From contig NZ_KI912411.1 in assembly GCF_000518265.1 (NCBI RefSeq), positions 450,072-514,071 on the forward strand: 64,000 nt of DNA, written 5' to 3'. The DNA is from Actinomadura oligospora ATCC 43269 (GTDB taxonomy: Bacteria > Actinomycetota > Actinomycetes > Streptosporangiales > Streptosporangiaceae). Shown in pieces: positions 1 through 8,199 of the stretch. The stretch's first letter is position 1. Each line of letters starts with the position of its first letter. The notes under the pieces were generated by a model. It searched no databases and had not been told where the DNA came from. It was given only the letters and a program-made list of their open reading frames with translations. The position numbers and the translations under genes were made by a program.

Positions 1-8
1 GAGCGCAC

Positions 9-662
9 GTGCGGGTCCTGGTGATCGAGGACGACGAGGAGCTGGCGCAGGCGGTCGCCGTCGGGCTGCGCCGCGCGACCATGGCCGTGGACGTGGCGCT
101 CGACGGCCCGTCCGGCCTGGAGCGGGCGCTGGTCAACGACTACGACGTGGTGGTGCTCGACCGGGACCTGCCCGGCCTGCACGGCGACGAGGTGTGCGCG
201 CGGCTGATCCTGGCCGGGAGCCGCGGCCGGGTGCTGATGCTGACCGCCGCCACCACGTCCGAGGACCTGGTGGACGGTCTCGGCATCGGCGCCGACGACT
301 ACCTGCCCAAGCCGTTCGACTTCCCGGTGCTGGTGGCCCGGATCGGCGCGCTCGCCCGCCGGGCGCACCCGGTGGCGCCGCCGGTGCTGCGGCATCGCGA
401 CATCGTCGTGGACACCGCACGGCGCGACGCCAGGCGGGGCGGACGGGACCTGGACCTCGCGCCGAAGGAGTTCGGGGTCCTGGAGGTCCTGCTCGCCGCG
501 GAGGGACGCGCGGTGTCGGCCGAGGAACTGCTGGAACGGGTCTGGGACGAGAGCGCCGACCCGTTCACCAAGGCCGTGAAGGTCACCGTCAGCCGGCTGC
601 GCGCCAAACTCGGCGAGCCCCCGGTCATCGACACGGTGGCCAAGTCCGGCTACCGGATCTGA
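9..662 (+). CDS. OmpR/PhoB-family response regulator
   Basis: Cytoplasmic DNA-binding response regulator of 217 aa. The N-terminal receiver domain (about residues 1-115) has the acidic pair in VIEDDEE, the phospho-acceptor aspartate in LDRDLPGL and the conserved lysine in PKPFDF. The C-terminal winged helix (about 125-217) ends in KAVKVTVSRLRAKLGEP and GYRI, typical of the OmpR class. The reading frame begins with GTG at the very edge of the window, so promoter and ribosome site cannot be judged. The sensor kinase gene starts 12 bases downstream, so the two form one operon. The signal sensed is not evident. The family call is secure; the specific regulon is unknown. Confidence 0.93.
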   Translation: MRVLVIEDDEELAQAVAVGLRRATMAVDVALDGPSGLERALVNDYDVVVLDRDLPGLHGDEVCARLILAGSRGRVLMLTAATTSEDLVDGLGIGADDYLPKPFDFPVLVARIGALARRAHPVAPPVLRHRDIVVDTARRDARRGGRDLDLAPKEFGVLEVLLAAEGRAVSAEELLERVWDESADPFTKAVKVTVSRLRAKLGEPPVIDTVAKSGYRI

Positions 663-673
663 GGGGCCGCCCG

Positions 674-2083
674 ATGCGCCCCCCACGGTTCCCCCGGCCC
701 CCCGGCCTCCTCCGGAGCGGCCTGTCCCGCCGCACGGTCCGCCTCCGGCTCACCCTGCTGTACGGGGCGCTGTTCCTGGTCTGCGGGACGACGCTGGTCG
801 GCATCACCTACCTGCTGGCCAGCCAGTCCACGCCCGGCGTCTACACCCTCCGTGGCCCGAACGGCGACACCAACGCGCTGGCGCGCGGCTCGTCCGGCTC
901 CGACTCCGGCACCGGCACCGGCTCGGGCCCCGGCCCGGACGGCTCGCTGCACTCCAGCTCGGGCCAGGGCGGCGGCAGTGTGAGCGACACGACCGGCCCC
1001 GCCCAGGCCGCCGACATCGCCCGGCGCACCGAGCAGGCCGCCCGCGCGCAGCGCGCCCGGGAACTGCGCTCGCTGCTCGTGCAGTCCGGCACCGCGCTCG
1101 GCATCACGACGGTGATCTCGCTCGGGGCCGGCTGGGTGGTGGCCGGTCACATGCTGCGCAGGCTCCGGCGGATCACCGCGGCGGCCCGCACCATCTCGGC
1201 CGGCAACCTCCACGAGCGGCTCGCGCTGGACGGCCCCCAGGACGAGCTCAGGGAACTCGGCGACACCTTCGACGAGCTGCTCGCCCGGCTGGAGGGGGCC
1301 TTCCTGGCGCAGCGCCGGTTCATCGCGCACGTCTCGCACGAGCTGCGCACCCCCATGACGCGGCAGCGGACCCTCGCGCAGGTCGCGCTCGCCGACCCGG
1401 ACGCCACGGCGGAGTCACTGCGCGCCGCGCACGAGCGGGTGCTGGCGGCCGGGGCGCAGCAGGAGCAGCTCGTCCTGGCGCTGCTCACCCTGGCCCGCGG
1501 ACAGGCCGGGATCGGCCGCCGCGAGCCGTTCGACCTGGCCGGGCTCACCCGGGACACGGCGCTGAACCGGTCGGACGACGCGCGGCGCCTCGGCGTGACC
1601 GTCCGGACCGACCTCGCACCGGCCGAGGTGTCCGGCGACGCGCGGCTCGCCGAACGGATGATCACCAACCTGGTCGACAACGCGGTGCGGCACAACATCC
1701 CCGGCGGGCGGGTGGAGGTCACCACGGGCCGGCGGGACGGGGCCGCGGTGCTGACCGTCGCCAACACCGGCCGGACGATCCCGGAACCCGCCGTGGAGCG
1801 GCTCTTCGAGCCCTTCGAGCGGCTCGACGCCGAGCACACCGGCCGCGCCGAGGGACTCGGCCTCGGCCTGTCGATCGTCCGGGCCATCGCCGACGCGCAC
1901 GACGCCGCCGTCCTGGCCCGCCCCCGCCCGGACGGCGGACTGGTGGTCACCGTGACGTTCCCGGTCAGACACCGTCCGCGGCACGACCCCGGAGCCGCGC
2001 CGCACCCGGACGCAGATAGACCACCCAGGTCAGGACGGTACAGGCCACGTAGAAGGCCGCCAGCCCCAGCAGCGCGGGAGTGA
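674..2083 (+). CDS. Sensor histidine kinase
   Basis: Membrane histidine kinase of 469 aa, partner of the upstream regulator. Transmembrane helices lie at about 26-48 and 138-158. The extracellular part between them is unusually rich in Gly/Ser/Thr (about 60-110), a flexible linker rather than a recognisable sensor fold. A HAMP region follows (about 160-212), then the phospho-acceptor His222 in HVSHELRTPMT and an ATPase domain with N-box NLVDNAVRHN and a GLGLGLSIV lid. The start is ATG 12 bases after the regulator's stop. The tail past the last ATPase strand is Arg/Pro-rich and overlaps the 3' end of the convergent transporter gene by 119 bases, so the last 40 or so residues are probably not structured. 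Confidence 0.92.
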   Translation: MRPPRFPRPPGLLRSGLSRRTVRLRLTLLYGALFLVCGTTLVGITYLLASQSTPGVYTLRGPNGDTNALARGSSGSDSGTGTGSGPGPDGSLHSSSGQGGGSVSDTTGPAQAADIARRTEQAARAQRARELRSLLVQSGTALGITTVISLGAGWVVAGHMLRRLRRITAAARTISAGNLHERLALDGPQDELRELGDTFDELLARLEGAFLAQRRFIAHVSHELRTPMTRQRTLAQVALADPDATAESLRAAHERVLAAGAQQEQLVLALLTLARGQAGIGRREPFDLAGLTRDTALNRSDDARRLGVTVRTDLAPAEVSGDARLAERMITNLVDNAVRHNIPGGRVEVTTGRRDGAAVLTVANTGRTIPEPAVERLFEPFERLDAEHTGRAEGLGLGLSIVRAIADAHDAAVLARPRPDGGLVVTVTFPVRHRPRHDPGAAPHPDADRPPRSGRYRPRRRPPAPAARE

Positions 2084-3362
2084 TCCCGCCCGTCCGCTCG
2101 ATCGAGATCCGGAACGCCTGCTGGACGAGCACTCCGCCCGCCGCCCCGACCGCCGAGACGATCCCGATCGCGGCGGCGGCCGTCCGCCGGGCCCGCGCCG
2201 CCCCGTCCACCCCACCGGACGCCCGATCGAACGTCCCGCCGATCGTCCCGTCGGACGTCTCCGACGCCCGCTCCCGCGCCCGGAAGATCGCCGGGATCAT
2301 CTTGTACGTCGACCCGTTCCCGAGCCCCGTCGCGACGAACACGAACAGGAACGCAGCCAGGAACAGCCCCCAGGACCCGGCCCGCACCGCCTGCGCCACC
2401 GCCCCGATCCCCGCCCCCATCAGCAGGAACGTCACGACCGTGACGCGCGCGCCGCCGAACCGGTCGGCCAGCCACCCGCCGAGCGGACGCGCCAGCGACC
2501 CCGCGAACGCGCCGAGCCAGACCACGTGCGCCCCGTCCACGTCCGGGAACCGGCTCCTGACCAGCACCCCGAACGTGAAGCTGAAACCGATGAACGACCC
2601 GAACGTCCCCACGTACAGCACCGACATCACCACGGTCTGCGGGTCCCGCGCGGACGCGGCCATCTCGCGCGGCGTGTACGACGACGTCGCCCCCGAGAGG
2701 TTGTTCATCAGCAGGTACGCGGCCACCACCGCCAGCAGGACCAGCGGCATCCAGACCCAGCCGACCGCCGCCAGCCCCGCCGCCACGATCAGCGGCGGCA
2801 TCGCCAGCTGCGTCACGGCCGTCCCGAGGTTGCCGCCCGCCGCGTTCAGCCCGAGCGGAAGGCCCTGCCGAGCCGCCGGGTAGAAGTGCGTGATGTTCGC
2901 CATGGACGAGGCGAACGTCCCGCCGCCGAGCCCCGTCGTCGCCGCCACCAGCAGCAGCGCCCAGAACGGCATCCCCGGGTGGTGCACGGCGTACACGAAC
3001 AGCCCGCACGGGACGAGCAGCAGCAACGCGCTGACCACCGTCCAGTTCCGTCCGCCGAACCGGGCCGGCGCGAACGTGTACGGCACCCTCACCGCGGCGC
3101 CGACCAGGTTCGGCACCGTCGTCAGCCACAGCGTCTGCCCCACCGACAGCGTGAACCCGGCCGCGCCCAGGTTCAGCACCGCGATGCTCCACAGCAGCCA
3201 CACGCAGAACCCGAGGTGCTCGGTGACGATCGACACCACCAGGTTCCGGGCCGCCACCCGCCGTCCGGTGGACGCCCAGAACGCCGGGTCGTCGGGATCC
3301 CAGTCGTCGATCCGCCCGCCCCGGCGTCGGACGGCCGGGACCTGGTCGATCAGCGCCGTCAT
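1965..3362 (-). CDS. narK: NarK/NasA-type nitrate/nitrite transporter (MFS)
   Basis: Integral membrane protein of 465 aa with about 12 helices, member of the nitrate-nitrite porter branch of the major facilitator superfamily. Recognisable are the N-terminal DDWDPDDPAFW lead-in, the first helix ending in FCVWLLWSIAVLNL, and the second nitrate signature around GLGNGSTYKMIPAIF. It should import nitrate or exchange it for nitrite. No nitrate or nitrite reductase gene lies nearby, so the transporter stands alone here. Its 3' end overlaps the convergent kinase gene. Start is ATG at 3362; TTG/GTG alternatives were not needed. Direction of transport cannot be read from the sequence. Confidence 0.9.
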   Translation of the reverse strand: MTALIDQVPAVRRRGGRIDDWDPDDPAFWASTGRRVAARNLVVSIVTEHLGFCVWLLWSIAVLNLGAAGFTLSVGQTLWLTTVPNLVGAAVRVPYTFAPARFGGRNWTVVSALLLLVPCGLFVYAVHHPGMPFWALLLVAATTGLGGGTFASSMANITHFYPAARQGLPLGLNAAGGNLGTAVTQLAMPPLIVAAGLAAVGWVWMPLVLLAVVAAYLLMNNLSGATSSYTPREMAASARDPQTVVMSVLYVGTFGSFIGFSFTFGVLVRSRFPDVDGAHVVWLGAFAGSLARPLGGWLADRFGGARVTVVTFLLMGAGIGAVAQAVRAGSWGLFLAAFLFVFVATGLGNGSTYKMIPAIFRARERASETSDGTIGGTFDRASGGVDGAARARRTAAAAIGIVSAVGAAGGVLVQQAFRISIERTGGITPALLGLAAFYVACTVLTWVVYLRPGAARLRGRAADGV

Positions 3363-3503
3363 GGCGTCTCCTCACGGTGTCTCGATGCGACACCGCGAAG
3401 CTAGGAGCGGCACGTTACGCGACGGCGCCCTCCGTGTAGCCCCACCGCTACGACCCACGCACACCCCGCCCCGCCCCCCGGTGAGCCGGGACGTCACGCG
3501 CCC

Positions 3504-4313
3504 TCAGAACTCGACGGGCGGCTCCGCGCGGAAGGCGTCGTGCAGCAGCCCGACGAACTCCCGGGCGTCCGGCAGGACCGCCGAACCCAGGCGGTTCACC
3601 GCGACGCCCGGCGTCCAGGAGTTCATGACCACCGCCCCCGACAGCCCGGCCACGTCGTCCGGCGTCACCTCCCGGACGGCCTGGGGCACGCCGAGCGCCT
3701 CGAGACGGCGGCGCACCACGCCCATCATCGTCCCGACCAGCATCGGCGCGTCGGGCCAGATCACCGACTCGCCGTCCCAGAACGCCAGGTTCCAGATCGT
3801 CCCCTCGGACAGGCGGCCCCGGCGGTCCACGAACGCGGCGTCGTCGAACCCCGCCGCGACGGCCCTGCGCAGGTGGTAGGTCTTCCCGACCTCGCCGACG
3901 TGCTTGACCGCGGGCAGGTCCCGCTCGTGCTCGACCACCGCCAGCGACAGCGGCCCCCGCGGCCCGTCCGCGGGCGGACCGGTCCGGACCAGCACCTCCG
4001 GCTCCCCGCCCCCTGCCGTGAACTCACTGGACGCCGAGAACACCGTCGCCGTCAGCGACAGGTCGTCCGGCCCGGCCTCGACCGCCGCGCGCAGCAGCTC
4101 CCGGATCCGCTCGTCCGGGACGGCCCGCCCGAACAGCTCGCGCGACGCCGTCCGAAGCCGGTCGACGTGCAGGTCGAGGCCGCGGACCCGGCCACCGCGC
4201 ACCTGCATCGCGGTGAAGTGCGCGTACCCGGCGAAGGCCAGCGGCGCCAGCTCGGCCGCCGTCGCGGGACGCCCGCCCAGCCGGGCGACGAATTCGGTGG
4301 TGGCGGTGTTCAT
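3504..4313 (-). CDS. Aminotransferase class IV family protein
   Basis: Predicted PLP-dependent enzyme of 269 aa in the fold-type IV family that includes branched-chain aminotransferases and aminodeoxychorismate lyase. The likely PLP lysine is in VGKTYHLRR (about residue 150), followed by the family pattern of an acidic product strand, DDAAFVDRRGRLSEGTIWNLAF, and the C-terminal VVMNSWTPGV. It is shorter than IlvE. It is transcribed away from an XRE-family regulator 150 bases upstream, an arrangement that suggests that regulator controls it. Substrate unknown; it could be a D-amino-acid or small amino-acid transaminase. Confidence 0.82.
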   Translation of the reverse strand: MNTATTEFVARLGGRPATAAELAPLAFAGYAHFTAMQVRGGRVRGLDLHVDRLRTASRELFGRAVPDERIRELLRAAVEAGPDDLSLTATVFSASSEFTAGGGEPEVLVRTGPPADGPRGPLSLAVVEHERDLPAVKHVGEVGKTYHLRRAVAAGFDDAAFVDRRGRLSEGTIWNLAFWDGESVIWPDAPMLVGTMMGVVRRRLEALGVPQAVREVTPDDVAGLSGAVVMNSWTPGVAVNRLGSAVLPDAREFVGLLHDAFRAEPPVEF

Positions 4314-4450
4314 CAGTGCGTGACTCCAACTCGATCGGATCGGACGCCCTCCACCCTGCCCGGCCGTACGCCGACCACCCAGCCCTCCGCCGTGCCTACG
4401 CCTGGCAGTGGCAGGAACGCGCCGCCGCCCGCCGCACACCGTCCGGCCTC

Positions 4451-4456
4451 GATAAT
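4451..4456 (+). promoter_or_regulatory. Candidate -10 element of a leaderless promoter
   Basis: GATAAT sits seven bases before the ATG at 4464. This places the transcript start at or next to the start codon. No convincing -35 hexamer is visible upstream. Inference from spacing only. Confidence 0.45.
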
Positions 4457-4463
4457 GAACGGC

Positions 4464-5306
4464 ATGGAGAACCGCTCCGGCGGCGAGCTCGGCGCCTTCC
4501 TCCGCAGCCGCCGCGCACGCCTGACACCCCAGGACGTCGGCCTCCCCGACACCGGACGGCACCGGCGCGTCCCCGGCCTGCGCCGCGAGGAGCTCGCCCA
4601 GCTCGCGGGCGTCTCGGTCGCCTACCTCACCCGCCTGGAACAGGGCCACGGCCCCAACGTGTCCGCCGAGGTCCTGGACGCGCTCGCCCGCGCCCTGCGC
4701 CTCACCGAGAACGAGCACGCCCATCTGCGCCGCCTCGCCCGGAACCGCCGGAACCCCGATGGCCCGCCGTCCAGCCACCAGGTGCGCGAACCGCTGCGGC
4801 AACTGCTCACCGCGATGGACTCCGTCCCCGCCTACGTCACCGGCCCCTTCCTCGACCTGCTCGCCTGGAACCCGATGGCGACGGCCCTGTTCGGCGACTG
4901 GGAGCGGCTCGAACCCGGCCACCGGAACCTCGCCCGGCTGGTCTTCCTCAGCGACGACCACCGGGGCCTGTTCACCGGCTGGAACTCCCTCGCCGCCGAC
5001 ACGGTCGGCGCGCTGAGGCTCGACGCGGGCTGCTTCCCCGACCATCCCCGCCTGTCCGAACTGGTCGGGGAGCTGTCGGCCGAGAGCGCGGAGTTCCGCG
5101 CCCTGTGGGCCCGGCACGACGTCAAGGAGAGGGGTCACGGCACCCGGCGGCTGCGCCATCCCGCGGCGGGCGAGCTGCTCCTGGCCTTCGAGTCGTTCCG
5201 CCTCGCCGACGACGCCGACCAGTGCCTGACGACCTTCCACACCCCGCCGGACGCCCCGAACCCCGACGCCCTCCGCCTCCTCACGCCCCGACCCGCCACG
5301 CTCTGA
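4464..5306 (+). CDS. XRE-family regulator with MmyB-type ligand-binding domain
   Basis: Transcription factor of 280 aa. Residues about 7-80 form an XRE helix-turn-helix (GLRREELAQLAGVSVAYLTRLEQG). Residues about 105-275 match the MmyB-like PAS-type ligand-binding domain (VPAYVTGPFLDLLAWNPMATALFGDW and a C-terminal LLLAFESFRLADDADQCLTTFHTP). I chose ATG at 4464 because a GATAAT hexamer ends 7 bases before it and there is no Shine-Dalgarno sequence, which is the layout of a leaderless mRNA; an in-frame ATG at 4455 lies inside that hexamer. It probably regulates the divergent aminotransferase gene, perhaps with a fatty acid or other small ligand as known for some family members. Confidence 0.88.
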   Translation: MENRSGGELGAFLRSRRARLTPQDVGLPDTGRHRRVPGLRREELAQLAGVSVAYLTRLEQGHGPNVSAEVLDALARALRLTENEHAHLRRLARNRRNPDGPPSSHQVREPLRQLLTAMDSVPAYVTGPFLDLLAWNPMATALFGDWERLEPGHRNLARLVFLSDDHRGLFTGWNSLAADTVGALRLDAGCFPDHPRLSELVGELSAESAEFRALWARHDVKERGHGTRRLRHPAAGELLLAFESFRLADDADQCLTTFHTPPDAPNPDALRLLTPRPATL

Positions 5307-5336
5307 CGGCACAGCGGCCGGCGCGCGTGACGCCGG

Positions 5337-6080
5337 TCAGCGGGACGAGGCCGCCCGCGACGACTCCGAGGACGGCGCGCCATCCGGGGACCGTCGCGGC
5401 TGACGCGTCCGGCGACGCGGCTGCGGGCACGCCGCCGGCTCCTGGTCCGGCCAGCCCGGACTCCGCCCCGACGCGCGGAGCACCGCCTCCCACGCGTCCC
5501 CGCGCTCCGCCTCCCGGACGGCCGCCAGCGGCAGATGCGGCACGCCCCAGTGCCACGCCGACACCAGCAGCTCCGGATCCTCCGGGCGGTAGTCCACGCC
5601 GCTCGCGCGCGCCAGGTCCCACGCGTGCAGGTGCCATTCCACGCACGCCGCGCCCGCGTGGTCACCGACGGTGTACTTGGTGCCCCGGTAGACCAGGTGC
5701 GTGCGGTCCCACATGTCCGGCATCAGATCGGCGTAGGCGCCCGCCGACACCGTGAACGCGGTGATCCGCCCCTCGCCCGGCTCCGGCGGCAGCACCGCCA
5801 GCTCGGCCGCGTTCTGCCGGGCCTGCTGCCGGATCAGCACCGCGGACGCCGCGTCCTGGGCGAACAGCTTCGCCAGGCGGCTGTCCGGCGCGTCCTGCAG
5901 GTACTCCAGGTAGCTCTCGGCGACGCACCGCAGGTGCCCGGCCAGGTCCATCACCTGCCACTCGGCGCAGGGGGTCGGAGCAGTCCAGTCGGGCACCCTC
6001 GCCGCCAGGTCGCGGATCGCCCGCACCCCGTCCTGATAGCACTCCAGGACCCGTTCCCGGTCCGGCGGCGTGCGCTCCAC
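5337..6080 (-). CDS. TIGR03083-type mycothiol-dependent DinB-like protein
   Basis: Protein of 247 aa resembling the maleylpyruvate isomerase N-terminal / DinB_2 four-helix family of actinobacteria. Visible are DWTAPTPCAEWQVMDLAGHL near the N-terminus, giving the first metal-ligand histidine, and EWHLHAWDLARASG around residue 150, giving the others. Family members bind a divalent metal and many are thought to use mycothiol, but substrates are mostly unknown. The C-terminal ~50 residues (after SPGWPDQEP) are Pro/Arg/Ser-rich and look like an unstructured extension. Start is GTG at 6080; the upstream purine run is weak, so the start is less certain than the family. Confidence 0.78.
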   Translation of the reverse strand: MERTPPDRERVLECYQDGVRAIRDLAARVPDWTAPTPCAEWQVMDLAGHLRCVAESYLEYLQDAPDSRLAKLFAQDAASAVLIRQQARQNAAELAVLPPEPGEGRITAFTVSAGAYADLMPDMWDRTHLVYRGTKYTVGDHAGAACVEWHLHAWDLARASGVDYRPEDPELLVSAWHWGVPHLPLAAVREAERGDAWEAVLRASGRSPGWPDQEPAACPQPRRRTRQPRRSPDGAPSSESSRAASSR

Positions 6081-6365
6081 CCTGCATTCCCCCCGCGTTC
6101 GCGAAAGCCCCCCGTGGCTCCGGTGGCCGCCCGTTCCGCCTCAGCCCCGTCCACCCGTCCCGGAGCCGAGCCCCGGCGCGCTCCCCGAGAGGGGAGGATT
6201 TCAAAGTTCGCCCTCCGGTGCCACTCCGCTTCGCTGTGTTGTCGGCTTAGGACGCGTCAAATGCTCACCTCGACACGTCCCGGCGCTCACCAGGGCACAC
6301 CCCGCGACGACCGTCCGGGCCGGGCGCGCCGCCCGGCCCGGAACGCCCACGTGGGAGCGACGGCC
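6081..6365. other. Intergenic region without recognisable gene
   Basis: A 285-base gap upstream of the DinB-like gene and downstream of the small minus-strand gene. It must hold the promoter of the DinB-like gene. I see no RNA gene or strong hairpin in it. Confidence 0.5.
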
Positions 6366-6785
6366 TCAGACCGCGGCGACGCCCCGGCCCGCGCGGTAGC
6401 TGAGCCGGTGGGTCTCGCGGGCGGTGCGCAGCCGGTCGATCTCGTCGGTCCACGGACGGACCGTCCAGCGGGCGCGGGCCTTGCGCTCGGCGATCTCGGC
6501 GGCGCGGTGGGCGGCGCCGTCCTGGCCCTCCGGGACGTACACCTTGGGGCCCATCTCGACCCGCTCGGCGGCGAGGGCGGCCTCCAGCGCGACGGTCAGC
6601 GCCTGGTCGAACGCCGCGTCCAGCGCCTTCAGCTCGTCCGCCGGACGGTCCTCGGCCTGCGCGGTCCGCAGCGCGGTCTCGGCGGCCGTGGCGTCCGCGA
6701 GGCGGTCCCGGTAGGAACCGGCCAGCCGCCGGTCGTCCTCCATCCGCGCGGCGACGTCCTTGCTGATCCGGCGACCCAGCGGCAT
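6366..6785 (-). CDS. Hypothetical small helical protein
   Basis: Not recognised. The product is 139 aa, rich in Ala, Arg and Glu, with long runs expected to be helical (about residues 5-100) and possibly coiled coil; there is no signal peptide or membrane segment. A less charged, aromatic-containing patch MGPKVYVPEGQDGAAH lies in the middle, and TVRPWTDEIDRLR near the end. I placed the start at the ATG at 6785, preceded by a GAGGAG ribosome site at a good distance, rather than at the upstream in-frame ATG at 6818. It is divergent from the TetR gene that follows and could be under its control; function unknown. Confidence 0.65.
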   Translation of the reverse strand: MPLGRRISKDVAARMEDDRRLAGSYRDRLADATAAETALRTAQAEDRPADELKALDAAFDQALTVALEAALAAERVEMGPKVYVPEGQDGAAHRAAEIAERKARARWTVRPWTDEIDRLRTARETHRLSYRAGRGVAAV

Positions 6786-6968
6786 GTGGTGCTCCTCGAA
6801 CCTCGTGCTCGTGCCCAAGCTCGTTCTCTGGCGTCGATCTTCATGACCGACAGGGGTCAGCGTACGCTCGGGACACGCCGGTTGTGACCCCGGACACCGG
6901 GTTCAGTGCCTTTACGCAGTAAGGTGATCCCCGTCATCGCCCGTCCCCGCGGAGCAGGAGGCACCGTC

Positions 6969-7550
6969 ATGGTCCGGCAGCCGAGCATCAACGCGCAGAA
7001 CCGCCCGCCGCTCACCACCGACCGGATCATCGAGTCCGCGCTGCACATCGTGGACGGCCAGGGCCTGGCCCGGCTCACCATGCGCCGCCTCGGCGACGCG
7101 CTGGAGGTCGAGGCCATGGCGATCTACCACCACCTCCCCCGAGGCAAGGAGCAGCTGCTCGACCACCTGGTCGCGCACGTCGGCGCGATGCCCGCCGCCT
7201 CGAGCGACGGAGGCTGGCGGGAGGGCCTCATGGTCTGGGCACGCGCCTACCGCGCCCGGCTGCTCGACCACGCGGGCGTGCTGCCACTGCTGGTCACCCA
7301 CCGCAACCCGGCCGCGCTCGCGGCCACGATCGGCTCGCTGCGCGAGCACCTGCGGCTCGGCGGCGTCCCCGAGCAGGCCGCCGCCGTCGCCGCCCACAGC
7401 CTGCTCGGCTTCGTCATCGGGCACGTCGCGCTCGAGGTCCGCGACACCCGCGGCGACGTCCGCGCCGAACCCGGCGAACCTCCCGTGGACTGGGACGACC
7501 GCTTCGGCGCCGGGCTCGCGCTCGTCCTCACCGGGGTCAACCCGGGCTGA
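6969..7550 (+). CDS. TetR-family transcriptional regulator
   Basis: Regulator of 193 aa. The N-terminal TetR helix-turn-helix is clear: TTDRIIESALHIVDGQGLARLTMRRLGDALEVEAMAIYHH (about residues 16-57). The C-terminal part resembles the TetR_C tetracycline-repressor type dimerisation domain. ATG at 6969 is favoured over the upstream in-frame codon at 6906 because a CAGGAGG ribosome site lies eight bases before it. It lies between a divergent hypothetical gene and the convergent lutC; candidate targets are itself and the gene at 6366-6785. Ligand unknown. Confidence 0.9.
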   Translation: MVRQPSINAQNRPPLTTDRIIESALHIVDGQGLARLTMRRLGDALEVEAMAIYHHLPRGKEQLLDHLVAHVGAMPAASSDGGWREGLMVWARAYRARLLDHAGVLPLLVTHRNPAALAATIGSLREHLRLGGVPEQAAAVAAHSLLGFVIGHVALEVRDTRGDVRAEPGEPPVDWDDRFGAGLALVLTGVNPG

Positions 7551-7566
7551 CCGGCCCGGCCCCCTG

Positions 7567-8199
7567 TCAGTCGTCGACGACGAGCATCTCCAGCGTGCGC
7601 GGCCCGTGCGGCGGCGGCCCGCCCGAGGACGGCGCGGACGGCGGGCCGCTGATCCACGTCTGCGGCAGCGCCGGGTCGAGCCGCCGCACCGCCTCCGGGA
7701 CGACGCCCACGATCTGGTCGGCGTGCACGACGCACAGATGCCGGTCCGGGACGAGCGCCAGCGCCCGGCGTCCCTGCGCCCGGCCGCCGTCCAGCACGAC
7801 CGTCCCGGTCTGGGCGACCGCGACCGCGCAGCCGGTGACCGTGCCGTCCGCTCCCGCCAGGGTCGACACGTCCAGGACCGGCGAGTCGGCCAGCGCGCGC
7901 ACGCCGTCCAGCTCGGCCAGCCACCCGAACGGCAGATCGGACGGCACGACGATCCGCTTGGCCTCCCACCCCCACAGGACGGCCGCGACCGCCGTCGCCA
8001 GTTCGTCCCCGCCGACGTGCCGGACGGCCACCCCGAGCGCCGCGACCCGCTCGGTGAACAGCGCCACCACGTCCGCCCGCGTCGCGGCCTCCGGGCCGGT
8101 CAGCCGCGTCAGGTACCCGCGCGGCACCGGGACGGGCGTCCGCCGCGGCGGCCCGAGCGCCTCCCGGACCAGCCGCGACACCTCGTCCCGGGCGGTCAC
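7567..8199 (-). CDS. lutC: Lactate utilization protein C (LUD domain)
   Basis: Third gene of the lutABC operon, 210 aa. It carries a LUD domain; recognisable are the IVVPSDLPFGW strand and the TGCAVAVAQTGTVVLDGG motif, then LALVPDRHLCVVHADQIVGVVPEAV. LutC works with LutA and LutB in the cytosol in oxidation of L-lactate to pyruvate; this role is known for Bacillus subtilis LutABC. The GTG start at 8199 overlaps the lutB stop as GTGA, which points to translational coupling and fixes the start. The C-terminus, PPSAPSSGGPPPHG, is Pro/Gly-rich before a conserved LEMLVVDD end. Confidence 0.9.
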   Translation of the reverse strand: MTARDEVSRLVREALGPPRRTPVPVPRGYLTRLTGPEAATRADVVALFTERVAALGVAVRHVGGDELATAVAAVLWGWEAKRIVVPSDLPFGWLAELDGVRALADSPVLDVSTLAGADGTVTGCAVAVAQTGTVVLDGGRAQGRRALALVPDRHLCVVHADQIVGVVPEAVRRLDPALPQTWISGPPSAPSSGGPPPHGPRTLEMLVVDD

